From contig NZ_QAOJ01000005.1 in the NCBI RefSeq assembly GCF_003050835.1, positions 124,001-188,000 on the forward strand: DNA of 64,000 nucleotides, in the 5' to 3' direction. The translations under genes were made by a program, and so were the position numbers. This DNA comes from Pseudomonas sp. GV071. GTDB lineage: Bacteria > Pseudomonadota > Gammaproteobacteria > Pseudomonadales > Pseudomonadaceae. Position 1 is the first letter of the stretch, and every line of letters starts with the position of its first letter. Positions 20,133 through 30,833 of this stretch are shown piece after piece. The notes below the pieces were generated by a model. The model saw only the letters and a list, made by a program, of their open reading frames with translations, searched no databases and was not told where the DNA came from.

Positions 20133-21722
20133 GTGAACCGGCCCGCGCCCGTAAAACCCGACAATTTCTTCCTGTTGATCTTTCACGCGCTGCGTCAGCG
20201 CCGCGTGCCGCTAGCCTTGCGCATTGCCAGCCACAGCCTGTTCCTGGTGGCCGCCGCATTGGTGATCTATGCCCTGGTGATGGGCATGCAGTTCAAGCAG
20301 GCCATGCAACAACAGGCGGATGCCCTGGGCCAGAGCCTGACCACCCAGACCGCTGCTTCGGCCACCGAGCTGCTGGTGTCCAACGACATCCTCAGCCTCA
20401 ACGTGCTGCTCAATAACCTGGTGAAGAACCCGCTGGTGGCCCACGCCGCCATTTACAGCGTGGACAACCGCATCCTCGCCGAAGCCGGCTCGCGTCCGAC
20501 GCAAAGCATGCTCGGCGAAACCGAAGGCCTGTATTCCACCCCCATTACCTTCCAGGAAGTGATCGCCGGCCACCTGCGTATCAGCCTGGACATGCAGCAA
20601 TTCCAGCAGCCGATGACCATCAGTCTGCAGAGCATGGGCCTGCTCAGCCTGATTTTGCTGGCGCTGACCTTGAGCCTGAGCCTGCGTCTGGGCCGGCACA
20701 TTTCCACGCCGCTGATGCAACTGCGGGTGTGGCTGCGCGACCCGGATGATCCGGCCCCAGGCGCCGGCCGCAACGATGAAATCGGCGACCTGGCCCGTCA
20801 GCTGCAATCGCGCCTGGTGCCGGAAAAGCCCAAGCCGGTGGCACCGGCTGAACCTGAGTACGTCGAAGAAGACGAGTACGAAGAAGACGAGCAGGCCTTC
20901 GCCGAAGACGAAGACCCGTACCTTGAAGAAGGCGAAGAAGAGCCCGAATTCGAAGTACGTGATCTGCGTGACGACAGCTACGACAGCGACGATGACGACT
21001 ATCGCGAGCAGCCACGCCGCGTGCAGTCGCCGCTGCGGGTCAAGCCGATTCAGGCGCCGCTGGACGAAGACGATCCCTTCGCCGACCTGCAAGAGCCCAT
21101 CATCGACGTAGAAGAAGACGACTACGAACCTGAGCAGAACCCACCCGAGAAAAGCGCCGTACTGGCCATTCAGCTCGGTGCCCAGGAGCAACTACGCCGC
21201 CTGCCGCGCGCCCGCCTGATGGACCTGTTGCAACGCTACCGCGACTGTCTGGATCAGGCCGCCGCCCTGTACAACGGCGTGCTGCACACCCTCAAGGACG
21301 GCAGCAGCCTGATGCTGTTCAACAGCGACGACAGCGGTGAGGACTACCTGACCCACGCCATCTGTTGTGGTGAGCTGATGCGCGCTCTCGGCCATCAGCT
21401 GCAGATCGAAGTCGCCGACAGCGGCATCACCCTGCAACTGCAGCTGGGCCTCACCGCTGGCGAAGAGCTCGGCGACCTCAGCCAGGGCGACCTGCTGCTC
21501 AGCGACACCGCGTTGGACGCCCTGGCCCTGTCGCAACACAGCCGCAACCTGCTGCTGGTGGAACGCAGCATTGGCGATGACCCGCTGCTGCGCCAACGCG
21601 TACGCATCCGCCCGATCGCCAGCCCGGAAGGCGCCTGCTGCGTCGAACGCCTGCTGGAACCCTACCCGTCGCTGCTGGAACGCCAACTGGCGCGCATGCA
21701 CGAACAACCCGCCCGCTCTTGA
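20133..21722 (+). CDS. AhpA/YtjB-family membrane protein with acidic linker
   Basis: Signal-transduction-like membrane protein, 529 residues. TM1 is about 30-52, followed by an extracytoplasmic domain (53-165), TM2 (166-186) and a HAMP-like segment (185-228). A highly acidic linker (about 238-335, many Glu/Asp runs) leads to a C-terminal domain (340-520) whose YRDCLDQAAALYNGVLHTLKDG pattern (split here: YRDCLDQAAALYN, then GVLHTLKDG) recalls a degenerate nucleotide-cyclase fold. GTG start at 20133. Neighbour of serB. No enzymatic residues can be confidently assigned. Confidence 0.75.
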   Translation: MNRPAPVKPDNFFLLIFHALRQRRVPLALRIASHSLFLVAAALVIYALVMGMQFKQAMQQQADALGQSLTTQTAASATELLVSNDILSLNVLLNNLVKNPLVAHAAIYSVDNRILAEAGSRPTQSMLGETEGLYSTPITFQEVIAGHLRISLDMQQFQQPMTISLQSMGLLSLILLALTLSLSLRLGRHISTPLMQLRVWLRDPDDPAPGAGRNDEIGDLARQLQSRLVPEKPKPVAPAEPEYVEEDEYEEDEQAFAEDEDPYLEEGEEEPEFEVRDLRDDSYDSDDDDYREQPRRVQSPLRVKPIQAPLDEDDPFADLQEPIIDVEEDDYEPEQNPPEKSAVLAIQLGAQEQLRRLPRARLMDLLQRYRDCLDQAAALYNGVLHTLKDGSSLMLFNSDDSGEDYLTHAICCGELMRALGHQLQIEVADSGITLQLQLGLTAGEELGDLSQGDLLLSDTALDALALSQHSRNLLLVERSIGDDPLLRQRVRIRPIASPEGACCVERLLEPYPSLLERQLARMHEQPARS

Positions 21723-22246
21723 CCACGCTCATCACCCATCCGCTGCCCGTCCTGGCCATTGGCCTGGCGCTGGGCAGCCGGGTGATTCCACCGCGCCTGT
21801 TGATCGCCGGGATGCTCGCCGCCTGCTTGCCGGATGCCGATGTGCTGGCATTCAAATTCGGCATCGCCTATGCCGACAGCTTTGGCCACCGCGGCGCCAG
21901 TCACTCGCTAGCCTTCGCTGCCTTGATGGGCGTGCTTGGTCTCCTCTTCGCGCCATTGCTCAACAGTGGGCGAATCAAAGCCGGCATTTGGCTGGCCCTG
22001 GCAGCCGCATCCCATAGCGTGTTGGACGCCCTCACCAATGGCGGCCTGGGCGTGGCCTGGCTGTGGCCGTGGAGCGAGCAACGCTTCTTCCTGCCCTGGC
22101 GGCCGATTGCGGTCTCGCCGTTTATCAACGGCTTCTTCAGTGAGCGTGGATTGGCGGTGTTGGCCTCGGAGGCACGGTGGGTGTGGTTGCCTTGCACAAT
22201 ATTGGCTGTGGCTGGAATTACGATCAGAAAAGCGATCAAGCCGTAG
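21719..22246 (+). CDS. YdjM/DUF457-type membrane-bound metal-dependent hydrolase
   Basis: Inner-membrane protein of 175 residues with four or five membrane segments. Its conserved polar motifs sit between helices: CLPDADVLAF and the metal-type HRGASHSLAFA (His and Ser) typical of the YdjM/DUF457 family. The start TTG at 21719 overlaps the upstream stop (TTGA), so translation is coupled. Biochemical role not known; the E. coli relative is an SOS gene. Confidence 0.8.
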   Translation: MTTLITHPLPVLAIGLALGSRVIPPRLLIAGMLAACLPDADVLAFKFGIAYADSFGHRGASHSLAFAALMGVLGLLFAPLLNSGRIKAGIWLALAAASHSVLDALTNGGLGVAWLWPWSEQRFFLPWRPIAVSPFINGFFSERGLAVLASEARWVWLPCTILAVAGITIRKAIKP

Positions 22247-22259
22247 GAGATTGGGGAGG

Positions 22260-22420
22260 TCGGCGCTCTTGAAATTTGCGGCCGTTACTCGGTCGAGGGT
22301 TTCGGGGCTAAGGTCAGGCAAGGCGCCCCGGAGCTTTTGAGCGCAGCGTACTCTAGTACGTGAGCATCAAAAGCGAGGAGCAACGCTGCATGGCCGACGC
22401 CCCGGAAGCCGATCAGTAGT
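22260..22420. other. Structured intergenic segment without a clear gene
   Basis: Contains GCTTTTGA (22333-22340) pairing with TCAAAAGC (22367-22374) and, inside, CGTAC (22347-22351) pairing with GTACG (22356-22360). CGCCCCGG occurs twice as a direct repeat (22324-22331 and 22378 region onwards near 22398-22405). No convincing ORF on either strand. It could be the 3' UTR of the YdjM-like gene, a small RNA or a dispersed repeat. Confidence 0.45.
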
Positions 22421-22421
22421 G

Positions 22422-22458
22422 CAACAAAAAGCCCCGCTATGTGCGGGGCTTTTTGTTG
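22422..22458. terminator. Bidirectional terminator before the TolC gene end
   Basis: CAACAAAAAGCCCCGC (22422-22437) pairs with GCGGGGCTTTTTGTTG (22443-22458) around TATGT; serves the convergent transcripts. Confidence 0.93.
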
Positions 22459-22468
22459 GGCGGTCCGA

Positions 22469-23917
22469 TCAATAATCCGGTTTGGCGCTCAGGTTCTTCT
22501 CGGCCGACTTGGCCAGATCTGGCGGCAGGAAGTCCTTGTCCGGGTTGTAGTCAGGCTTGAGGAAACGCGCCAGGGTTTCCAGGTCGGCCGGGCTCAGGGT
22601 GCCGGCGGCCTGCTTCAAGCGCAGGTTGTCGAGGATGTAGTCGTAACGGGCGTTGTTGTAGTTACGCACCGAGCTGTACAGCTGACGCTGGGCGTCGAGC
22701 ACGTCAACGATGTTACGTGTACCGACCTGGTAGCCGATTTCGGTGGCTTCCAAGGCGCTCTGGTTGGAGATGATCGACTGCTTGCGCGCCTGCACGGTTT
22801 CCACGTCGGTGTTCACCGCGCGGTGCAGGTTGCGGGTGTTTTCCACCACCTGGCGACGCAGGCCTTCGCGCTGCTGTTCGATCTGGTTCAGGCGCTGGTA
22901 CGACTCACGCACCTGGGAGCTGGTCAGGCCGCCGCTGAAAATCGGGATATTCAGTTGCAGGCCAATGGAGCGCTGTTCAACGTCGCCGTTATAACGCGGC
23001 GTACCCGGCGTACCGCTGTTCACATAACCGAGGTTGTCGTTGTCGCCGCGCTGGTATTGCGCCACGGCATCGACGGTCGGCGCGTGGCCGGCCTTGCGTT
23101 GGCGCAGGGTTTCTTCGGCGGCATCAACGGCGAAGTTGCTGGCTTGCAGATTGAGGTTCTGCTGCGCGGCGGTGTCGACCCAGGCCTTGGCATCGTTCGG
23201 GGTTGGCGCCAGCACCGGCAGGGTGTGTTTGATGCCTTCAACCGAGTTGTAGTCGCGGTTGGTCAGGGTGATCAGGGCCTGGAAGGCGTCGTCCACCGAG
23301 CGCTGGGCAAGGATGCGGTTGGCGCGGGCGGTGTCGAAGCTGGCTTGCGCTTCAAGCACATCGGTCTTGTCCGAGAGGCCGACATCGAAACGCTCATTGG
23401 CCTGGTCCAGTTGACGCTGGAAGGCGGCTTCTTCGGCTTTGGTCGAAGCCAGGTTGTCTTGCGCACGCAGCACCGCGAAGTAGGCTTCGGCACTTTGCAG
23501 AATCAGGTTCTGCTCGGTGGCCGAGAGTTCCAGCACGGCTTGTTCATTGGTGGCTTCGGCGGCCTTGAGCTGGAACCAACGGTCGGCGCGGAACACCGGC
23601 TGGCTCAAGGTGGCCTGGTAGAGAATGCCGCTGCGATTGAGCTTCGGGTCGCCCATATCGGTGCGTACTTTGGTTTCGCTGTCGCTCATGTTGGCGCCAC
23701 CGGAGATATTCGGCAGCAGCCCGGCGCGGGCTTGCGGAACGATTTCCTTGCGGGCCTGGTAATCGGCGCGGGCGGCGGCCAGGTCGGCGTTGTTGTTGAC
23801 CGCTTCCTGATAAACGCTCACCAGATCGGTCTTGGTCGACAGAGGAGCTTCCGCTGCCCAGGCAGCGCCGCTTGAGGCTGAAGCCACGGCAAGTGCCAGG
23901 GAAAGTCTGCGCAGCAT
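22469..23917 (-). CDS. tolC: TolC-family outer-membrane channel (OpmH-like)
   Basis: Trimeric outer-membrane exit duct for type I secretion and RND/ABC efflux. The 482-residue protein has a signal peptide (about 1-21, AWA) and two outer-membrane efflux protein repeats (about 30-230 and 235-440) with long coiled-coil helices, e.g. SVRNYNNARYDYI near the C-terminus. The ATG at 23917 is preferred over 23926 because AGGA then stands at normal distance. In PAO1 the tolC-like opmH lies beside thiC (recalled), as here. Confidence 0.9.
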   Translation of the reverse strand: MLRRLSLALAVASASSGAAWAAEAPLSTKTDLVSVYQEAVNNNADLAAARADYQARKEIVPQARAGLLPNISGGANMSDSETKVRTDMGDPKLNRSGILYQATLSQPVFRADRWFQLKAAEATNEQAVLELSATEQNLILQSAEAYFAVLRAQDNLASTKAEEAAFQRQLDQANERFDVGLSDKTDVLEAQASFDTARANRILAQRSVDDAFQALITLTNRDYNSVEGIKHTLPVLAPTPNDAKAWVDTAAQQNLNLQASNFAVDAAEETLRQRKAGHAPTVDAVAQYQRGDNDNLGYVNSGTPGTPRYNGDVEQRSIGLQLNIPIFSGGLTSSQVRESYQRLNQIEQQREGLRRQVVENTRNLHRAVNTDVETVQARKQSIISNQSALEATEIGYQVGTRNIVDVLDAQRQLYSSVRNYNNARYDYILDNLRLKQAAGTLSPADLETLARFLKPDYNPDKDFLPPDLAKSAEKNLSAKPDY

Positions 23918-24171
23918 GCTAATCATCCTAATTGTGTGGCCCCTGAACCTGCGGCAGTGGGGCGGTGATGGGCAAGGCTAAGGGGGCGCAGTGGTAGGGG
24001 TCAAGCGCCCTGACAGCGGCGTGAGTGTAGTTTGCGACAAGCTATGTTGCTTGCGCGCAACAATCCCTTGGCGCCGCTACGCTTGCCGTCATATTTCGAC
24101 GCGCGGGTCGGGCTTTTTTGACCTGGGGGTTGGTTTTCCGACGTCCCTTGTTTAGAGTGGCCGGGTTCTTG

Positions 24172-24256
24172 TCGGGGTGCCTTGAGTGAAAGGCTGAGAT
24201 CGGTTAATCCGGATCCCGTTGAACCTGATCAGGTTAAAGCCTGCGTAGGGAACAAG
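24172..24256 (+). ncRNA. TPP riboswitch (THI element)
   Basis: Conserved parts are visible in order: GGGGTGC (24174-24180), AGGCTGAGAT, CCCGTTGAACCTGATC and CTGCGTAGGGAA. It precedes thiC by about 120 bases. The rest of the tolC-thiC gap (23918-24171) shows no gene and presumably holds the two promoters; I cannot assign them with confidence. Confidence 0.95.
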
Positions 24257-24325
24257 ATTGCTCGTCCACCTTGCCCGGCCGAGCCCTCTAGCACCACCCC
24301 AGGTGCGCCAAAGCCCCCCGTCCGT

Positions 24326-26261
<1,936 letters not shown>

Positions 26262-26279
26262 CGCGGCACAGAGGGAATG

Positions 26280-26402
26280 CCCTCTCCCCCAACCCTCTCC
26301 CCCTCGGGGAGAGGGGGCGGAACGGCGATGGAGCGCCAATTTTCGACTACACAAAAATCAGTCCCCTCGCCCCAGCGGGGAGAGGGCTAGGGAGAGGGGG
26401 CT
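26280..26402. repeat. C-rich palindromic intergenic repeat
   Basis: CCCTCTCCCCCAACCCTCTC and CCCCTCGGGGAGAGGG at the left, and CCCCTCGCCCCAGCGGGGAG then AGGGCTAGGGAGAGGGGG at the right, can form nested hairpins between thiC and cytX. A related copy lies at 40959-41010. Confidence 0.7.
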
Positions 26403-26459
26403 GGCCCGCGAGGCAACCTCCTCTCCCTTCACCAACGCTATCCCGAGAACAACAAAGCC

Positions 26460-27746
26460 GTGAACACTCCCAGCACCTATTCCCCCGATCTCGCCGTCCC
26501 CGCCAGCAAGCGCGTGTTCGGCGCGCGTGATCTGTTTTCCCTGTGGTTTTCCTTAGGCATCGGCCTGATGGTGCTGCAGACCGGCGCCCTGCTCGCTCCC
26601 GGCTTGGGCCTGGCGTTCGGCCTGCTGGCCATTGCCCTGGGCACCGCCGTTGGCGTGTTGCTGCTGGCCGCTGTCGGCGTGATTGGCAGCGACACCGGTC
26701 TGGCCTCAATGGCCGCGATCAAACTCAGCCTCGGCAACTACGGCGCCAGCCTGCCGGCGGTGCTCAACCTGCTGCAGCTGATCGGGTGGGGCGCGTTCGA
26801 AATCATCGTCATGCGTGACGCCGCCAGCCTGCTGGCCGCCCGCGCCTTTGGTGAAGAAAGCCTGTGGACCCAGCCACTGCTGTGGACCCTGCTGTTCGGC
26901 GCCCTCGCCACCTTGCTGGCGGTCACCGGACCGCTGACCTTCGTGCGTCAGATCCTGCGCAAGTGGGGTATCTGGTTGCTGCTCGCGGCCTGCGTGTGGC
27001 TGACCTGGAACCTGTTCGCCAAGGCCGATCTGGCCACGCTCTGGACGCAACGCGGCGACGGTTCTCTGCCGTTCGCTCTGGGTTTTGATATCGCCATCGC
27101 CATGCCGCTGTCCTGGCTGCCGCTGATTGCCGACTACTCGCGCTTCGGCAAACGCGCTGGCAGCGTATTCACCGGCACCGCACTGGGCTTCTTTATTGGC
27201 AACCTGTGGCTGATGGGCTTGGGCGTGGCCTACACCCTGGCATTCGCGCCAAGTGGCGAAGTGAATGCCTTGCTGCTGGCCCTGGCCGGCGCCGGCCTGG
27301 GGATTCCGCTGCTGCTGATTCTGCTGGATGAATCGGAAAACGCCTTTGCCGACATTCACTCGGCAGCGGTTTCCAGCGGCACCCTGCTGAAGCTGAAAGT
27401 AGAACACCTGGCCTTGGCCATCGGCGCAGTTTGCACGCTGATCGCCTGCGTCGCGCCGCTGGCGCAGTACCAGAACTTCCTGCTGCTGATCGGCTCGGTG
27501 TTCGCCCCGCTGTTCGGCGTGGTGCTGGTGGACCACTTCATCCTGCGTAAGCGCGCCAGCGTGGTGATGCACCATGCCCTGCGCTGGTCGGCATTGGCCG
27601 CGTGGGCAGGCGGTGTGGTGACCTATCACCTGCTGGCCAACTTCTACCCGGAACTGGGCGCGACCTTGCCGGCGTTGATTCTGGCGGGGGTGTTGCAGTT
27701 TGGGTTGGGGAGCCTTGGCGCCAAGTCTATTGCTGCTCAGGCCTAA
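26460..27746 (+). CDS. cytX: NCS1-family transporter CytX, putative HMP/thiamine-precursor permease
   Basis: Inner-membrane permease of 428 residues with about 12 hydrophobic segments, related to cytosine permease CodB. The ARDLFSLWFSLGIG opening and LIADYSRFGKR loop are NCS1 features. Placement behind thiC with the TPP riboswitch points to uptake of hydroxymethylpyrimidine. Start is GTG at 26460. It lies 198 bases after thiC with a repeat between, so cotranscription is possible but not certain. No second TPP element is visible in the gap. Confidence 0.85.
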   Translation: MNTPSTYSPDLAVPASKRVFGARDLFSLWFSLGIGLMVLQTGALLAPGLGLAFGLLAIALGTAVGVLLLAAVGVIGSDTGLASMAAIKLSLGNYGASLPAVLNLLQLIGWGAFEIIVMRDAASLLAARAFGEESLWTQPLLWTLLFGALATLLAVTGPLTFVRQILRKWGIWLLLAACVWLTWNLFAKADLATLWTQRGDGSLPFALGFDIAIAMPLSWLPLIADYSRFGKRAGSVFTGTALGFFIGNLWLMGLGVAYTLAFAPSGEVNALLLALAGAGLGIPLLLILLDESENAFADIHSAAVSSGTLLKLKVEHLALAIGAVCTLIACVAPLAQYQNFLLLIGSVFAPLFGVVLVDHFILRKRASVVMHHALRWSALAAWAGGVVTYHLLANFYPELGATLPALILAGVLQFGLGSLGAKSIAAQA

Positions 27747-27760
27747 GCCAAGATCAACAA

Positions 27761-27823
27761 CATCGCGGCTGAAGCCCCTCCCACAAAAAACTCGATCAGT
27801 GTGGGAGGGGCTTCAGCCGCGAG
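27761..27823. repeat. REP-like palindrome, copy 1
   Basis: TCGCGGCTGAAGCCCCTCC and CACA (27763-27785) are matched perfectly by the complementary arm at 27800-27822. It lies between convergent cytX and the RsiV-like gene; it is one of five related elements. Confidence 0.88.
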
Positions 27824-27833
27824 CTTTTAAAGA

Positions 27834-28580
27834 TCAACCGCGGCCTGGGAAGTATTGAGGTTTGATGATGCCGTTCAGCCGCGGATACGGGATCTTCAAC
27901 TCCGGATGCCCCGACGAGTAAGGCGCGATGCTGTACACGTCGTACATCAATGTCACGGCGCCAAAGGTCAGGCCGATGTTGTCGGTGCGCTGGAACGGCC
28001 AGGTAGTGGTGAACTCGGGGTCCTCGTCGAGTTTGTTGGCCATGATCCAGCCCTTGTGCGCCAACTCGGCCGCCTGCCAGAAGGCCGCTTCCTGGCCAGG
28101 CACCAGCATGTCCTGCAGGGTCAGCACTTTGTGCAGTTTGCGGTCGTAGTTGATCAGTTGGCGGCCCGGCATGCCGTGGGTGCCGCCGGTGAACAGGTAG
28201 CTCGACAACTCGATGATCACCAGGCCGTCATGCTGCTCACGTACCTTGGCCTGCAAGTAACTCGACCAGCCGGGCTCTGCGCTTTGCAAAAAGCTTTTTT
28301 CATAGCTTTGCAGGGTCGCGGGCAAGCTGGCGTCCGGGCTGTTGACGGTCATCTGTCGCAGGCGCTGATCGATCAGTGCGGTCAGTTGTGGCTCGTCGGC
28401 GAAGCTCACGGTGTCGATATTGACCAACGGGCAGTCGCTGCCCTGGCAACCGGGCTGGGTGTGTTCCCAGGCGGTACGTTTGACCTCGAGTTTGTCGCTG
28501 AAATCGGGTTGGAACAGGCTGGCGCAGCCACCCAACAACAGGGTCAGAGCGAGTGGTGTACAGGCTTTCAACACAGACAT
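27834..28580 (-). CDS. RsiV/DUF3298-family lipoprotein
   Basis: Envelope lipoprotein of 248 residues. It has a lipobox LGGC (Cys near residue 19), a DUF4163/PdaC-like N-terminal region and a DUF3298-like C-terminal half with YLFTGGTHGMPGRQ and FGAVTLMYDVYSIAPYSSG, typical of RsiV-like proteins. The ATG at 28580 is used because AAGGAA precedes it and a signal peptide follows; the frame is open further upstream. Relatives bind lysozyme or modify envelope responses, but the role here is unknown. Confidence 0.75.
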   Translation of the reverse strand: MSVLKACTPLALTLLLGGCASLFQPDFSDKLEVKRTAWEHTQPGCQGSDCPLVNIDTVSFADEPQLTALIDQRLRQMTVNSPDASLPATLQSYEKSFLQSAEPGWSSYLQAKVREQHDGLVIIELSSYLFTGGTHGMPGRQLINYDRKLHKVLTLQDMLVPGQEAAFWQAAELAHKGWIMANKLDEDPEFTTTWPFQRTDNIGLTFGAVTLMYDVYSIAPYSSGHPELKIPYPRLNGIIKPQYFPGRG

Positions 28581-28788
28581 GGCATTCCTTGGCGAGCAGA
28601 TTTTGTAACGGCGCCAATACAGCGCGTGTCGGCCTTCGACTGCCGTTGCAAGCATGAGTTCGGGCTTTCTGGGATTTCTCCGGGCGGCTATCCTCGCAGC
28701 CCGTCGGCATTCTTGAAAGTGGCTGCGGCGCTGGCCGAGGCAAGCTAGGATGACAGCAATCGACGTTTCAGCAACGAATGGGTAACCG

Positions 28789-29406
28789 ATGACCAAGACC
28801 TTCACCCCAGGCCCGGACGATGTACAGATCATTGAGCGGGAAAACTGCTTCAAGGGTTTCTACAAAGTTGACCGCCTGCACCTGCGCCACCGCCAGTTCT
28901 CGGGCGAGATGGGCCCGGAGATCCGCCGCGAACTGTTCGTGCGCCACGATGCGGTGTGTGTGTTGCCTTACGACCCCAAGCACGACAACGTGGTGCTGAT
29001 TGAACAATTTCGCGTCGGCGCCATGACCAAAGGCATCAACCCTTGGCTGCTGGAACTGGTGGCCGGGCTGATCGACAAGGACGAACAACCCGAAGAAGTC
29101 GCCCGCCGTGAAGCGGTGGAAGAAGCCAATCTGCAACTCGGCGCCCTGTGGCCATTGCCCAGCTACTTCCCCTCCCCCGGAGGCTCGGACGAGCAGGTGT
29201 ATCTCTATGTCGGCCGCTGTGACAGCACCGGCGCCGGCGGCGTACATGGCCTGGAAGAAGAAGGCGAAGACATTCGCGTCCACGTGCTGCCTTTCGAAGA
29301 CGCCCTGGCGGCGGTTCGCGACGGGCGCATCTGCAACGCGGCAAGCATCATTGCCATTCAATGGCTGGCACTCAACCGTGCCGAAGTGAGGGGACTGTGG
29401 GCGTAA
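28789..29406 (+). CDS. nudF: ADP-ribose pyrophosphatase NudF
   Basis: Nudix hydrolase that splits ADP-ribose into AMP and ribose 5-phosphate; 205 residues. The Nudix box runs 93-115 (G93, E99, R107-E108, E111-E112), but the usual Gly of EExGU is Asn114 (EEANL). It heads the block nudF, DUF1249, cpdA, yqiA, parE, known from PAO1 and, in part, E. coli. The ATG at 28789 fits relatives. The next gene starts inside its last codons. Confidence 0.9.
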   Translation: MTKTFTPGPDDVQIIERENCFKGFYKVDRLHLRHRQFSGEMGPEIRRELFVRHDAVCVLPYDPKHDNVVLIEQFRVGAMTKGINPWLLELVAGLIDKDEQPEEVARREAVEEANLQLGALWPLPSYFPSPGGSDEQVYLYVGRCDSTGAGGVHGLEEEGEDIRVHVLPFEDALAAVRDGRICNAASIIAIQWLALNRAEVRGLWA

Positions 29407-29849
29407 CCCTGCTGCGCGAGCGTTACCGCGTCGACCTGATCGAGCTGCAAGCAGCCTGCGAGGCCAACTATGCACGGCTGATGCGGCTGCTGCCGGCCAT
29501 GCGCGATGAGCGTGGCTCGCGGCGTGTGGCCCTGAGCCAGGGCGAACGGTTGCTCGGTGTGCTGGCCCTGGATGTAGTCGAAGCCTGCCCGTACACCACC
29601 ACCTTGAAGGTGCGCCAGGAACACAGCCTGCCCTGGTTGCCGGTACCGCAGCTGGAAGTGCGGGTGTACCACGATGCACGCATGGCCGAGGTGGTCAGCG
29701 CGGAAAATGCCCGGCGCTTTCGCAGTATTTATCCGTACCCGAATGCCGCCATGCATCAGCCGGACGAGAAGACGCAGCTAAATCTTTTCCTCGGCGAATG
29801 GCTGAGCCACTGTTTAGCCTGCGGCCACGAACTGGAGCCTGTACGTTAG
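29397..29849 (+). CDS. DUF1249 family protein
   Basis: A 150-residue cytoplasmic protein of unknown function (E. coli YqiB family), always near nudF and cpdA. It is a single compact domain with YTTTLKVRQE, LPVPQLEVRVYHDARMAEV and the C-terminal FLGEWLSHCLACGHE. The GTG at 29397 (MGVTLLRERYRVD) is preceded by GAGGGG and overlaps the nudF end by 10 bases. An upstream in-frame start at 29361 is less likely. Confidence 0.85.
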   Translation: MGVTLLRERYRVDLIELQAACEANYARLMRLLPAMRDERGSRRVALSQGERLLGVLALDVVEACPYTTTLKVRQEHSLPWLPVPQLEVRVYHDARMAEVVSAENARRFRSIYPYPNAAMHQPDEKTQLNLFLGEWLSHCLACGHELEPVR

Positions 29850-29957
29850 GAAAATCGCCAATCGCGCCCCCTAACTGTGACCCATGCCCATATCGCGCCT
29901 TTACCGGCAGCGACCTAAACAACCATAATTCTCACCAAACCGCTCAAGGAGACGGCC

Positions 29958-30773
29958 TTGCCGAGCTCGTCCATTCCCTCTGCTGATTCGTCGGTGCTGC
30001 TGGTGCAGCTGTCCGACAGCCATTTGTTTGCAGAAGCGGACGGCAAGCTGCTGGGCATGGACACCCGCGACAGCCTGGAAAAGGTCATCGAGCGGGTGCA
30101 GCGCGAGCAGCCGCAGATCGACCTGATGCTCGCCACTGGCGACCTCTCGCAAGACGGCACGCTGGAATCCTACAATCGCTTCCGTGACATGACCGCCGTG
30201 CTGCCAGGCGCCGCACGCTGGTTCCCCGGCAACCACGATGAAGTGCCAGTGATGCAGCAAGCCTGCGCGGGTACCGAGCTGTTGGCACCGGTGCTGGACC
30301 TGGGCAACTGGCGCATCACCGTACTCGACTCATCGATTCCCGGCGCCGTGCCCGGTTACCTCGAAGAAGCGCAGTTGAACCTGCTGGTGAATGCCCTCAG
30401 CGAAGCGCCGGAGCGTCACCACCTGGTGTGTTTCCACCACCACCCGGTGTCCATCGGTTGCCGCTGGATGGAACCGATCGGCCTGCGCAACCCGGATCAA
30501 CTGTTCGCCGTGCTCGACCGTTTCCCACAGGTTCGCGCGGTGCTCTGGGGCCATATCCATCAGGAATTCGACCAGTTGCGCAACGGTGTGCGCCTGCTGG
30601 CCTCGCCTTCCACCTGCGTGCAGTTCGCCCCCGGCAGTGAAGAATTCCAGGTCGACGACACCGCCCCCGGCTACCGCTGGTTGCGCCTGCATGACGATGG
30701 ACGCCTGGAGACCGGCGTGTCGCGCGTGACCGGCATTCACTTCGTGGTCGATTACAGCATCAAAGGCTACTAA
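29958..30773 (+). CDS. cpdA: 3',5'-cyclic-AMP phosphodiesterase CpdA
   Basis: Hydrolyses cAMP and so tunes Vfr/Crp signalling. The 271-residue metallophosphoesterase shows DSH (Asp20-His22), GDLSQDG (Asp62), GNHDE (Asn92-His93) and WGHIHQ near the C-terminus, the full metal-binding set. The start TTG at 29958 has AAGGAGA upstream. It follows the DUF1249 gene by 108 bases. Confidence 0.93.
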   Translation: MPSSSIPSADSSVLLVQLSDSHLFAEADGKLLGMDTRDSLEKVIERVQREQPQIDLMLATGDLSQDGTLESYNRFRDMTAVLPGAARWFPGNHDEVPVMQQACAGTELLAPVLDLGNWRITVLDSSIPGAVPGYLEEAQLNLLVNALSEAPERHHLVCFHHHPVSIGCRWMEPIGLRNPDQLFAVLDRFPQVRAVLWGHIHQEFDQLRNGVRLLASPSTCVQFAPGSEEFQVDDTAPGYRWLRLHDDGRLETGVSRVTGIHFVVDYSIKGY

Positions 30774-30833
30774 CCCCCAAAGGCCTCAACGGCTTTGGTA
30801 GAGTGCGCTGCTACGGATTTTGGAGTCGCCTGC

